NCBI GenBank assembly: GCA_020848735.1
Contig: JADLHO010000212.1
Span: forward strand, 1 to 41,296
Direction of reading: 5' to 3'
Length of the DNA: 41,296 bases
From: Planctomycetota bacterium
GTDB lineage: Bacteria; Planctomycetota; UBA1135; UBA2386
Of the stretch, positions 10,276-19,663 are shown one piece after another. The notes beneath the pieces were generated by a model. It had not been told where the DNA came from. It worked only from the letters and a program-made list of their open reading frames with translations, and searched no databases. The position numbers were made by a program, and so were the translations under genes. The number at the start of each line of letters is the position of its first letter. Position 1 is the first letter of the stretch.

Positions 10276-11774
10276 GGGGTCTCGTGGGCCGTGCCGGCGT
10301 CGGTGGTCGGCGTCGCGTCCGCCTCGAGGCGGCGCAGGAGCGGGAAGAGCACCACGTCGCGGATGCTCTCCGAACCGCAGAGCAGCATCGTGAGCCGGTC
10401 GATGCCGATGCCGAGACCGCCCGCCGGCGGCATCCCGTACTCGAGGGCCGCGACGTAGTCGGCGTCGAGCTCCGAGGGCGACTCGTCGTCGTCGTGTCCT
10501 GCGCGCTTGCTCGAGAGCTGGGCCTCGAAGCGCCGCTGCTGGTCGATCGGGTCGTTGAGCTCGCTGAACGCGTTGCCCATCTCCATGCCGGCGACGAAGA
10601 GCTCGAAGCGTTCGGCGATGCGCGGGTCGGCGTCGCTCTGCTTGGCGAGCGGGCAGATCGCGACGGGATACTCGTGGACGAAGATCGGACCGGCGAGCGC
10701 GTGTTCGACCGTGGCCTCGAAGACGTCGTTCGCGAGCTTCTCGGGCGGCAACCCGTCGACCTTCAGGCCGAGCTCGCGCGCGCGACGGCGCACGCCGTCC
10801 TGGTCGAACCAGTCGAGACCGAAGTTGTGCTCGGCGAAGAGGGAGAGGTAGGTCCGCTTCTCGAAGGGCGGGCGCAGGTCGAACTCGCCGCCGCGGAAGC
10901 GGACGCGCGAGTTGCCCTCGAGCACGGTGTCGCAGAGGCGCGCGAAGAGACCCTCGACGCGGTCCATCACGTCCCGCATGTCGGCCCAGGCCTCGTAGCT
11001 CTCGAGCATCGTGAACTCGGGGTTGTGCCGCGTGCTGATGCCCTCGTTGCGGAACACGCGGCCGATCTCGTAGACGCGCTCGAGGCCGCCGACGAGCAGA
11101 CGCTTCAGGTACAGCTCCGGCGCGATGCGCAGGTAGAGCTGCATGTCGAGCGTGTTGTGGTGCGTGACGAAGGGGCGCGCCGCGGCGCCGCCGAAGATCG
11201 GCTGCAGGATCGGCGTCTCGACCTCGACGTAGCCGAGCCCGTCGAAGTAGCGCCGCACTTCGCGCACGATGGCCGCACGCTTCAGGAAGCGCGCGCGCGA
11301 GTCCTCGTCGACCTGCAGGTCGACGTAGCGCATCCGCGAGCGCTGCTCGACGTCCTGCAGCCCGGCCCACTTCTCGGGCGCGTGGCGCAGCGCCTTGCTC
11401 GCGAGCACGACGCGCCGGGCCCAGACCGTGGGCTCACCCTTCTGCGTGGTGCCGAGCTCGCCCTCGATCACGACGATGTCGTTCGCCTCGACGAGCTTGC
11501 GGTTCGGCCAGAACTCGGGCAGCCGGTCGCGCTCGAAGCCGATCTGGATGCCGCCGCTGCGGTCGACGAGGTGGGAGAAGCGCAGCTTGCCGAAGTCGCG
11601 GAGCTGCGTGAGCCGTCCGCCGACCGTCGCCGGCCCTCCCGTGCGGGCCGCGAACTGGGCCAGGACCGTCGCGATGGGCTCCGGCTTCGGCACGCGCGCC
11701 GGGTAGGGCGGGATCGAGAGCTCGCGGAGCTTGTCGAGCTTGGGCAGGCGATCGTCGGCGATCTGATCGGTCAC
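10272..11774 (-). CDS. lysS: Lysyl-tRNA synthetase, class II
   Basis: Charges tRNA-Lys. The 500-residue protein has an N-terminal OB-fold anticodon-binding domain (VGGRLTQLRDFGKLRFSHL) and a class II catalytic domain. Motif 2 is FRNEGISTRHNPEF, followed by TMLESYEAWAD. Motif 3 is GLGIGIDRLTMLL near the C-terminus. I chose the GTG start giving MTDQIADDRL because GGAGG lies at good spacing upstream; the frame can be extended by 17 Pro/Ala-rich residues, but these read through a tandem repeat and look untranslated. A promoter candidate lies about 100 bases upstream. It heads the lysS-lol gene run. Confidence 0.95.
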   Translation of the reverse strand: MTDQIADDRLPKLDKLRELSIPPYPARVPKPEPIATVLAQFAARTGGPATVGGRLTQLRDFGKLRFSHLVDRSGGIQIGFERDRLPEFWPNRKLVEANDIVVIEGELGTTQKGEPTVWARRVVLASKALRHAPEKWAGLQDVEQRSRMRYVDLQVDEDSRARFLKRAAIVREVRRYFDGLGYVEVETPILQPIFGGAAARPFVTHHNTLDMQLYLRIAPELYLKRLLVGGLERVYEIGRVFRNEGISTRHNPEFTMLESYEAWADMRDVMDRVEGLFARLCDTVLEGNSRVRFRGGEFDLRPPFEKRTYLSLFAEHNFGLDWFDQDGVRRRARELGLKVDGLPPEKLANDVFEATVEHALAGPIFVHEYPVAICPLAKQSDADPRIAERFELFVAGMEMGNAFSELNDPIDQQRRFEAQLSSKRAGHDDDESPSELDADYVAALEYGMPPAGGLGIGIDRLTMLLCGSESIRDVVLFPLLRRLEADATPTTDAGTAHETP

Positions 11775-11805
11775 GGAGCCTCCGGCGCACCATGGAGTGA
11801 GCAGC

Positions 11806-11865
11806 ACAGGGGTGGCTGGCACCACAGGCGTGGCTGGCGGTACAGGGGTGGCTGGCGGTACAGGG
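11806..11865. repeat. 18-base tandem repeat in the lysS leader
   Basis: Three nearly perfect copies of an 18-base unit (consensus acaggggtggctggcggt) begin at 11806, 11824 and 11842, with a degenerate start of a fourth at 11860. The array lies between the putative lysS promoter and its GTG start, so it would be in the 5' untranslated leader of the lysS-lol transcript. Confidence 0.85.
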
Positions 11866-11874
11866 GGGGCGAGG

Positions 11875-11904
11875 AGGATAGGGGATGCCGCGGTCGCGTC
11901 CCAA
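11875..11904 (-). promoter_or_regulatory. Candidate sigma70-type promoter for lysS-lol
   Basis: On the minus strand TTGGGA (-35 position) and TATCCT (-10 position) are separated by 18 bases, each matching four of six consensus bases. It lies just after the Rieske gene and before the repeat-bearing leader of lysS. The match is modest, and transcription could also read in from the isc operon. Confidence 0.35.
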
Positions 11905-11936
11905 TCCTCGCTGCGCGGCCTCCGCCGCCGCGGCGC

Positions 11937-12260
11937 TCAGGTCCGGACCGGCAGACCGAGCTCGAGCTGCCCGTCGCGCAGACGCACCGCGACGCCGCGC
12001 GCGGGGCGCGAGGGCACCTGGGTGCAGGCGCCCGTCGCGAGGTCGAAGCTCCAGCCGTGCCAGGGGCATTCGATGCGGCGGCCCTCGCGAAGCCCGCTCG
12101 AGAGCGGACCGCCGGCGTGCGGGCACGAATCGACGAGCGCGACCCAGCCTGCGTCGAGCGGGAAGACCGCGATCTCGAGGCCGTCGACGAGCACCCGCGC
12201 CCCGGGCTCGAACTGCAGCGCCTCGGGCCGACCGATCGGGTGCCAGCGCAGCTCGCTCAT
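11937..12260 (-). CDS. Rieske-type [2Fe-2S] ferredoxin
   Basis: A 107-residue soluble Rieske protein. The cluster ligands are C46-P-H48 and C65-P-W-H68, separated by 16 residues, with the typical CPHAGGPL and CPWHGWSFD contexts. The length matches stand-alone Rieske ferredoxins or small subunits of nitrite-reductase type rather than dioxygenase subunits. It has no membrane helix. The ATG overlaps the trmB stop as ATGA. As the last gene of the isc-fdx-trmB run it may be a client of the Fe-S machinery encoded upstream or an electron carrier for it. Its redox partner is not encoded in the window. Confidence 0.88.
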   Translation of the reverse strand: MSELRWHPIGRPEALQFEPGARVLVDGLEIAVFPLDAGWVALVDSCPHAGGPLSSGLREGRRIECPWHGWSFDLATGACTQVPSRPARGVAVRLRDGQLELGLPVRT

Positions 12261-12985
12261 CGCCCGCGCTCCGCCGGCAGTGCGCGGAAGGCCCAGCGAC
12301 GGATCGTGCGCCCTTCGGCGAGGTACTTCGTCTCGAAGTTCGTCGGCGAGAACGCATGGCCCGGGCCGAGCGCGGGCAGCTCGCGCTCGATGTCCTCGTC
12401 GCGGGCGAGGAGCGGCGAACTGCCGAGCACGCGCGCGATCTGACCCGCGTAGCCGGGGTTGTCGGTCGCGACCAGCAGGAGCCCGCCCGGACGCAGCACG
12501 CGGTGGATGACCGCGGGGCTGTCCTCGCCGAAGAAGCGGCGGCCGCGATGGCGCCGCTTCGGCCAGGGATCGGGGAAGTACACGTGCACGCGGTCGAGCG
12601 AGGCGGGAGCGACGCGGTCGCGCAGGAAGAGACTCGCGTTGTCGACGAGCAGCACCGCGTTGTCGCGGCCGGCATCGCGCAGGCGTGCGGCGGCGTGCCG
12701 TGCGTAGCTCGGCGCGGCTTCGATGCCGACGAAGAAGGTCTGCGGACTGGCGGCGGTCGCGGCGACCAGGAACGCGCCCTTTCCGGAGCCGACCTCGAGC
12801 TCGAGGCGCCGCGCACCCGCGGGCACGAGCTGCGCGAGCGGGGGTGGGTCGTCGCCGCCGTCGACGAAGGGCAGGTCGCGGTCGTCGACGTCCTCGTCGA
12901 GGTGGCGTCGGAAGGAGAGGCGACCGCCGACCGACATGCGCCGTGCGCGGCCGAGGATCTCATCGGGGCGTTCCGCGCTGCTCAT
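12257..12985 (-). CDS. trmB: tRNA (guanine-N7-)-methyltransferase TrmB
   Basis: SAM-dependent enzyme that methylates G46 in the variable loop of tRNAs. The 242-residue protein has the SAM-binding motif LELEVGSGKGAFL (61-73), the acidic IEA loop (89-91) and the diagnostic YFPDPWPKRRHRGRR stretch (136-150), followed by LRPGGLLLVATDN. It sits at the end of the isc gene run, 21 bases after fdx, and its stop codon overlaps the Rieske start. The link to Fe-S genes is positional, since TrmB needs no cluster. Confidence 0.93.
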   Translation of the reverse strand: MSSAERPDEILGRARRMSVGGRLSFRRHLDEDVDDRDLPFVDGGDDPPPLAQLVPAGARRLELEVGSGKGAFLVAATAASPQTFFVGIEAAPSYARHAAARLRDAGRDNAVLLVDNASLFLRDRVAPASLDRVHVYFPDPWPKRRHRGRRFFGEDSPAVIHRVLRPGGLLLVATDNPGYAGQIARVLGSSPLLARDEDIERELPALGPGHAFSPTNFETKYLAEGRTIRRWAFRALPAERGR

Positions 12986-13006
12986 GATGTCGCTGCGGCT
13001 TCCGGT

Positions 13007-13347
13007 TCAGTGCGCCTCGCGCACCAGGTTGACGTTCCAGACCGGGATGCGCACGGCGAGCACGCCGTCGCGCGGCACGCGCACGAGCTTCGCCTGACAG
13101 CCCAGGCGGCTGTCGAGGCCGACGTCCCGCGCGCGGTCGAGTTGATCCTCCTCCGCTTCGGTGGCGGCGCTGAGTGCCTCCGCGCCCGCGAGCACGCGCA
13201 CGTGGCAGGTCGAGCACGCGCACACGCCGCCGCACGCGTGGTCGAGCGCGACGCCGTTGCGGAGCGCGACGTCGAGGATCGAATCGCCGAGCGCGGCGTC
13301 GAACTCGCCGAGGCCGCTGAAGCGGATGCGGATCGCGGGCGATTCGC

Positions 13348-13351
<4 letters not shown>
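13007..13351 (-). CDS. fdx: [2Fe-2S] ferredoxin of the ISC system
   Basis: A 114-residue adrenodoxin-type ferredoxin that supplies electrons for cluster assembly on IscU. The ligands are C40-x5-C46-x2-C49 and C85 (LGCQAK), with the characteristic HACGG start. C44 is an additional cysteine inside the loop, as also seen in other Isc ferredoxins. The C-terminus RIPVWNVNLVREAH resembles the conserved end of this group. The GTG start overlaps the hscA stop as GTGA. The same frame is open far upstream through hscA and hscB, which is shadow coding. Confidence 0.92.
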
Positions 13352-15203
<1,852 letters not shown>

Positions 15204-15207
<4 letters not shown>

Positions 15208-15695
15208 GCGGACTGCCTCGTGCGCAGATCGGCGCGTGCCTTCTGCCAGTAGCGGACCTCCTGGAGCAGGCGGGCCGCGTGCACGCCGTCGCCGCGGTCC
15301 AAGGCGTCGCGCACGCGCGCGAGGTACTCCGCCAGCCCGGCATCGATGCGCGCGGCGAGCGCGGGAAGGGCTGCCGGCGCGCAGTGGGCGACGTCCTCGG
15401 CGAGCTCCATCGCCGCGCCGAGGAAGTCCGGACCGAGCTTCGCGTGGGCGTCCAGGGCGCCGGGGGCGAGCCGCTCACAGAGCGTGCGCGCGCGCGACCA
15501 GGGATCGCGCAGGACGCGGTAGGCGTCGTTGAGCGCGGCGGCGCGGGTGAGCACCTCGTCCTGGGTCGCGGCGTCGGCGCCGGCGTGGCGGTCGGGGTGC
15601 GTCGCGAGGGAGAGCGCGAGGTAGCGCGCCTCGAGGGTCGCGGCGTCGAGGTCCATCGTCGCGGGCAGGCCGAGCGTTGCGAAGGGGTCGTTCAA
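15204..15695 (-). CDS. hscB: Co-chaperone HscB (J-domain protein)
   Basis: J-domain partner that delivers IscU to HscA and stimulates its ATPase. The 163-residue protein opens DPFATLGLP, contains the J-domain HPD at 33-35 (ATHPDRHAG), then NDAYRVLRDP, and ends in an acidic helical domain for IscU binding. I chose a TTG start giving MNDPFATLGL because that matches family length. The longer frame from 15833 would add 46 Pro/Ala-rich residues lying across the iscA stop, and no clear ribosome site helps the decision. An ATG at residue 14 would remove part of the J domain. Confidence 0.88.
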
Positions 15696-15726
15696 GCGAG
15701 GCGATGGTGGAAGCCGCGGCGCGAGG

Positions 15727-16110
15727 TCAGGCGGAGAACGAGGTGCCGCAGCCGCAGGTGCCGGCGGCGGCGGGGTTCTTGAACACGAAGCCACGATCGA
15801 GGAGGCCGTCGTTGAAGTCGAGGGTCGTGCCACCCATGAAGAACTCGCTCTTCTTGTCGATCACGAGGTTCACGTCGTGCTCGTGGAAGGCGAGGTCGAA
15901 CTCGGTCGGGCCGTTGGGATCGAAGTCGAGCACGTAGCTGAAGCCGGAGCAACCGCCGCCTTTCGCGCCGACGCGCACCCAGGTGCTGTCGAGGGGCATG
16001 CCGTGCTCGGTCATCACGCTGCGGATCTCCTTCGCCGCCCGCTCCGTGACGTGGATGCCGCGCCGGCTCTTCGGATCGACCTTCGTGCTCGTCTGGGGTT
16101 CGCCGCTCAT
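15727..16110 (-). CDS. iscA: A-type Fe-S carrier protein IscA
   Basis: A 127-residue HesB/IscA family carrier that accepts or delivers iron or Fe-S clusters. The three invariant cysteines are C54 (GGGCSGFSY) and C119/C121 (TCGCGTSF). Compared with the usual 107-residue IscA it has about 18 extra polar residues at the N-terminus (TSTKVDPKSRRG), more like ErpA-type or diverged members. The position between iscU and hscB supports the name. The gap to the iscU stop carries a tandem repeat array. Confidence 0.92.
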   Translation of the reverse strand: MSGEPQTSTKVDPKSRRGIHVTERAAKEIRSVMTEHGMPLDSTWVRVGAKGGGCSGFSYVLDFDPNGPTEFDLAFHEHDVNLVIDKKSEFFMGGTTLDFNDGLLDRGFVFKNPAAAGTCGCGTSFSA

Positions 16111-16121
16111 CGTCGTGTGTT

Positions 16122-16192
16122 TCCTGAGACCCGCGTGGGTCCTGAGGCTCGCCTGGTTCCTGAGGCTCGCATGGTCCTGAGGCTCGCGGTCG
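16122..16192. repeat. 17-18-base tandem repeat between iscU and iscA
   Basis: Four imperfect copies of a unit close to tcctgaggctcgcctggt begin at 16122, 16140, 16158 and 16175. They fill almost the entire 84-base gap between the iscU stop and the iscA start, inside the presumed isc transcript. Confidence 0.8.
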
Positions 16193-16194
16193 GG

Positions 16195-16611
16195 TCACTC
16201 GTGTCCGGCATCGCCCGTCTCGGCCTGCCGGCGTTGCTGCTTGCTCTGGTAGTCCGCGATGGCGGCCTTGATCGCATCCTCGGCGAGGACCGAGCAGTGG
16301 ATCTTCACCGGCGGGAGCGAGAGCTCCTCGACGATCTGCGTGTTCTTGATCGCCATCGCCTCGTCGACCGTCGTGCCCTTGAGCCACTCGGTCGCGAGCG
16401 ACGAGGACGCGATCGCCGAGCCGCAGCCATAGGTCTTGAACTTCGCGTCGACGATCCGGCCGCTCGCATCGACCTTGATCTGCAGCTTCATCACGTCGCC
16501 GCACTCCGGTGCGCCGACGATCCCGGTGCCGACGTCGGCGGCGTCCTTGTCGAGGGAGCCGACGTTGCGCGGGTTCTGGTAGTGGTCGAGGACCTTGTTG
16601 CTGTAGGCCAT
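16195..16611 (-). CDS. iscU: Fe-S cluster scaffold protein IscU
   Basis: Scaffold on which IscS-derived sulphur and iron are assembled. The 138-residue protein has ligands C37 and D39 (ECGD), C63 (YGCGSA) and H105/C106 (HCSVLAED). The HscA recognition motif LPPVK is intact at residues 99-103, which fits the presence of hscA and hscB in the same operon and separates it from SufU- and NifU-type scaffolds. A Lys/Gln/Arg-rich tail extends the C-terminus by about ten residues compared with the usual IscU. Confidence 0.95.
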   Translation of the reverse strand: MAYSNKVLDHYQNPRNVGSLDKDAADVGTGIVGAPECGDVMKLQIKVDASGRIVDAKFKTYGCGSAIASSSLATEWLKGTTVDEAMAIKNTQIVEELSLPPVKIHCSVLAEDAIKAAIADYQSKQQRRQAETGDAGHE

Positions 16612-16663
16612 CGTGGAATCTCGTGGTGGGGGGGCGGTGGGTTCGGAAAGGGAGCGGAGCCGA

Positions 16664-17956
16664 TCAGTGCACGTTCCACTTCACCTTCGAGAGGTCGACG
16701 CCGTCCTGGAACATCTCCCAGAGCGGCGACATCTCGCGGAGCCGGGTGACCTCGCGGGTCACGATCCCGATCACGTGGTCGACCTCCGCCTCCGTGTTGA
16801 AGCGGCCGAGCGAGAACCGGATCGAGCTATGGGCGAGTTCGTCGCCCAGACCGAGGCTCTTCAGGACGTAGCTGGGCTCGAGGCTCGCCGACGTGCAGGC
16901 CGAGCCCGACGACACCGCGACGTCCTTGATGCCCATGATGAGCGACTCGCCCTCGACGTAGGGGAAGGAGACGTTGCTCAGGTGCGGCAGCCGCGCCGAC
17001 GGATCGCCGTTGACCACGGCGCCGACCGCGAGGCGCAGGATGCCCTGCTCGAGGCGATCGCGCAGCGTGCGCAGGTGCGCGACCTCGGTGGCGAAGCCAT
17101 CGCGCGCGAGCCGCGCGGCCTCGCCCATGCCGACGATGCCGGGCACGTTGAGCGTGCCCGAGCGCATGCCCCGCTCGTGACCGCCGCCGTCGAGCAGCGG
17201 GGCGAGACGCACGCGCGGGCTCTTGCGGCGCACGTAGAGCGCGCCGACGCCCTTCGGTCCGTAGAACTTGTGCGCCGACAGCGAGAGCAGGTCGATGCCC
17301 TGGGCCTCGACGTCGAGTTCGATGCGTCCTGCGGCCTGCGTGGCGTCGGTGTGGAAGAGGACGCCGCGCTCCTTGCAGATGCGGCCGATCGCCTCGATGG
17401 GGTGCAGCGTGCCCGTCTCGTTGTTCGCGGCCATCAGCGAGACGAGGACGGTGTCGTCGCGGATCGCGGCGCGCAGCGCCTCGAGATCCACGTGACCCTG
17501 CCGGTCGACGCAAAGGAAGGTCACCTCGGCCCCGGGCCCGCCGGCGTAGGGCATCTGCTCGAGGTGCTTGAGCGGGTCGATGACCGCCTTGTGCTCGGTG
17601 ACGCACGAGATGAAGTGCCGGCCCTTGCCGGCGTACATCTCGGCCACGCCCTTGATCGCGAGGTTGTTCGCCTCGGTCGAACCGCTGACGAAGACGATCT
17701 CCTTCGGCGCGGCGCCGATCAGCGCGGCGACCTGCTCCCGGGCGACGTCGATCGCGGCCTCGGCGCGCCAGCCGAACGCGTGGTTGCGGCTCGCGGCGTT
17801 GCCGAAGTCCGTCGCGAAGAAGGGCAACATCGCCTCGACGACGCGCGGGTCGCAGCGCGTCGTCGCGCTGTTGTCCATGTAGATCGGCACGCGGACGCCG
17901 GACGCGGGCGCCTTGCCCTGCGGATCGACGGGCTGGGTGCGGGGTGCGGAGTTCAT
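16664..17956 (-). CDS. iscS: Cysteine desulfurase IscS
   Basis: PLP enzyme that takes sulphur from cysteine and hands it to IscU. The 430-residue protein has the PLP lysine K230 (SLSAHKFYGPKGVG), the mobile catalytic C354 (SSGSACTSASLEPS), the cofactor-region HTDATQAAGR and the C-terminal IscS-type tail ending VKWNVH. About 22 extra residues precede the usual MPIYMDNSATT-like start (here VRVPIYMDNSATTRCDP). The first ATG overlaps the iscR stop as ATGA, which favours this longer start. It is the first structural gene of the isc operon. Confidence 0.95.
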   Translation of the reverse strand: MNSAPRTQPVDPQGKAPASGVRVPIYMDNSATTRCDPRVVEAMLPFFATDFGNAASRNHAFGWRAEAAIDVAREQVAALIGAAPKEIVFVSGSTEANNLAIKGVAEMYAGKGRHFISCVTEHKAVIDPLKHLEQMPYAGGPGAEVTFLCVDRQGHVDLEALRAAIRDDTVLVSLMAANNETGTLHPIEAIGRICKERGVLFHTDATQAAGRIELDVEAQGIDLLSLSAHKFYGPKGVGALYVRRKSPRVRLAPLLDGGGHERGMRSGTLNVPGIVGMGEAARLARDGFATEVAHLRTLRDRLEQGILRLAVGAVVNGDPSARLPHLSNVSFPYVEGESLIMGIKDVAVSSGSACTSASLEPSYVLKSLGLGDELAHSSIRFSLGRFNTEAEVDHVIGIVTREVTRLREMSPLWEMFQDGVDLSKVKWNVH

Positions 17957-18516
17957 CGGCGGAGCTCCAGGGCGGCCTGGGCCTGGCGCGCGCGCGGTGC
18001 GACCGCCGGGCTGCAGGGCACGACGCCGGCGAGCTCCGCGAGCGAGAGGTCGTGCAGCATGCGCTGGATCCGGCCGTGAAGGACGAGCAGCGGGCCGCGC
18101 GAGCCGCAGAGCGGGCTCAGCGTGCAGTTCTCGTGATCGCGCGGCGCGGCGGCCTGGGCGTCGTGACCGAGAGCCGCTTCACCGAGACCGAGGTCGAGTT
18201 CGTCGGAGACGAGGCGATCGTGTGCGCACTCGACGAAGGAGAAGGGCCCCTCGACGACCTGGAGGATCTCGCCGAAGTCGATCGCCGTCGCCGGGCGGGA
18301 GAGGCGGTAGCCGCCGCGGGCACCGCGCACGGAGCTGAGGATCCCCGCCCGGGTGAGGTCCTTGAGCAGGTTCGCGACCAGGGACTTGTTGAGGGAGCTC
18401 AGCGACGCCAGCTCCTGCGCCGAGACCAGCGCGTCCTGGCCTTCCTTGGCCGCGCGTCGGGCGAGGTAGGCGAGGATGAACACGGCGTAATCGGACTTCT
18501 TGGTGATCCGGAACAT
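17953..18516 (-). CDS. iscR: Rrf2-family Fe-S-sensing regulator IscR
   Basis: Winged-helix repressor/activator that senses Fe-S status, 187 residues. The Rrf2 DNA-binding domain is clear: KKSDYAVFILAYLA (6-19), the helix-turn-helix around LNKSLVANLLKDL (42-54) and the wing RGARGGYRLSRP (64-75). Three cysteines can hold a cluster, C97 (FVEC), C131 and C137 (CTLSPLC). However, the first spacing is 33 residues, whereas IscR and NsrR have only about five. The region in between is acidic and Ala-rich. ATG at MFRITKKSDYA fits the family; a longer frame is open upstream. It starts the operon and probably autoregulates it. Confidence 0.9.
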   Translation of the reverse strand: MFRITKKSDYAVFILAYLARRAAKEGQDALVSAQELASLSSLNKSLVANLLKDLTRAGILSSVRGARGGYRLSRPATAIDFGEILQVVEGPFSFVECAHDRLVSDELDLGLGEAALGHDAQAAAPRDHENCTLSPLCGSRGPLLVLHGRIQRMLHDLSLAELAGVVPCSPAVAPRARQAQAALELRR

Positions 18517-18606
18517 CGCGCGGACGGGGCTGGGGGAGAGGCGCGGGACGACTCGCTGGGCGACACGCGAGACAGCTTCGAAAGCCGCGCTTGCGCGGGC
18601 CGGGGG

Positions 18607-18635
18607 AAAATAGATGCTGTTTAGGGCTCTTTCAA
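18607..18635 (-). promoter_or_regulatory. Candidate isc operon promoter
   Basis: On the minus strand TTGAAA (five of six -35 bases) and TATTTT (four of six -10 bases) are separated by the ideal 17 bases, about 90 bases before the iscR ATG. The stretch is clearly richer in A and T than its surroundings. Confidence 0.55.
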
Positions 18636-18640
18636 GCATC
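18613..18640. promoter_or_regulatory. Inverted repeat across the isc promoter, possible IscR operator
   Basis: GATGCT (18613-18618) and AGCATC (18635-18640) are perfect inverted 6-base arms with a 16-base spacer. They lie between and over the -35 and -10 boxes of the isc promoter candidate, where bound IscR would block transcription. Confidence 0.4.
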
Positions 18641-18688
18641 GACGTCTTCGCCTCGCGATGCCACGAGCCGAGTCCCAAGCTGCGACCG

Positions 18689-19663
18689 ATGAACATGCGC
18701 CCCCCAAGCGATGGTCTGCTCCGTGAACTCGTCGCGCTCCTGCCGGCCCTGGCGACGGCCGCGCCCGCCGCGATCCCGCTCGCGCGCATCGACCTGCGAG
18801 GCCCCGATGCCCTCGACTTCGCGCAGCGCATCGCGGCGCAGGACCTCGCGGCGCTCGCCGATCTCCATTGCGCGCCGACCGCCTTCCTCACGGCCAAGGG
18901 CAAGCTGGTCGCGACGGCGCTCGCGATCCGCGACGGCGACGGTCTCGTGCTCGCCGTTCCCCTCGAGCAGGCCGACGAGCTCGCCGCCCTGCTCGAGCGC
19001 TATCACTTCAGCGAGAAGCTGACGATCGCGCGCGCGGGCGCGCTGCGGGCCGAGGAGCTGGTCGGCCTGGCGGTGGCCGAGCGGCTCGCGCTGGCGCCGG
19101 GGCACGCCGCGCGGCGTGCCGGGGCCCTCGTCGCCGTCACCGCGCGCGGGGGCGTGCAGCGCGCGCTCGCCCTCGCCGACGCGGGAGCCGAGCCGCTCTT
19201 CGCGGGGGAACGTCTCGCGTTCGCGTGGCGCGAGGGTCTGCGCATCGCGGCCGGCGATCCGCGGGTCGGCGTCGACACCGACGAGCGCACGCTCGCGCTC
19301 GAGGCCGGGCTCGACGATCACCTCTCGACGACGAAGGGCTGCTACGTCGGGCAGGAGATCGTGGCGCGCATCCACAGCTACGGGCACGTGAACCGCCGCC
19401 TGGTGCGCCTGCGCATCGATGCCGAGCTCCCGCTCGCCGCCGGTGCGAGCCTGCGCGACGCCGAACTCGGCGAGCCGATCGGTCGCGTGACGAGCGCGGT
19501 CGCGTTGCCCGGGCAGGCGATCACGCTGGCGCTCGGCTGGCTGCCCGAGGCCTTCCTCGCGGAGCCGGCCGCGTTCACGTCGGGGGCCGTGCAGCTCGCC
19601 GAGGCCGCGGCCGTCGCGGTTCAGGTCGCGGGCTTGGCGCCGGCCCAGACCGCGAGCGCATAG
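18689..19663 (+). CDS. ygfZ: Folate-binding YgfZ-like protein
   Basis: GcvT-fold, tetrahydrofolate-binding protein of the YgfZ/Iba57 family, which keeps certain [4Fe-4S] enzymes such as the tRNA methylthiolase MiaB active. The 324-residue protein carries the family signature KGCYVGQE at residues 216-223, including C218, and the preceding DDHLSTT segment. I chose ATG at MNMRPPSDG; another ATG is six bases later and an upstream one at 18614 lies in the promoter region. It is divergent from iscR, so both share the 172-base regulatory gap. Its functional link to Fe-S proteins and to the MiaB/MiaE pathway suits this neighbourhood. Its end overlaps the convergent cupin gene by 43 bases. Confidence 0.9.
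   Translation: MNMRPPSDGLLRELVALLPALATAAPAAIPLARIDLRGPDALDFAQRIAAQDLAALADLHCAPTAFLTAKGKLVATALAIRDGDGLVLAVPLEQADELAALLERYHFSEKLTIARAGALRAEELVGLAVAERLALAPGHAARRAGALVAVTARGGVQRALALADAGAEPLFAGERLAFAWREGLRIAAGDPRVGVDTDERTLALEAGLDDHLSTTKGCYVGQEIVARIHSYGHVNRRLVRLRIDAELPLAAGASLRDAELGEPIGRVTSAVALPGQAITLALGWLPEAFLAEPAAFTSGAVQLAEAAAVAVQVAGLAPAQTASA

Noticed and set aside
11775..11825. N-terminal extension of lysyl-tRNA synthetase through the tandem repeat
   Set aside because: The extension encodes Pro/Ala/Thr repeats unlike the family, while the GTG at 11774 has a GGAGG ribosome site and gives normal length.
11806..11865. Possible CRISPR array
   Set aside because: Units are directly adjacent with no spacers, only about three copies, and no cas gene is present.
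11797..12510. Plus-strand frame opening with a Gly-Val-Ala-Gly repeat
   Set aside because: The repeats are the translated tandem DNA repeat; the rest is antisense to the Rieske and trmB genes.
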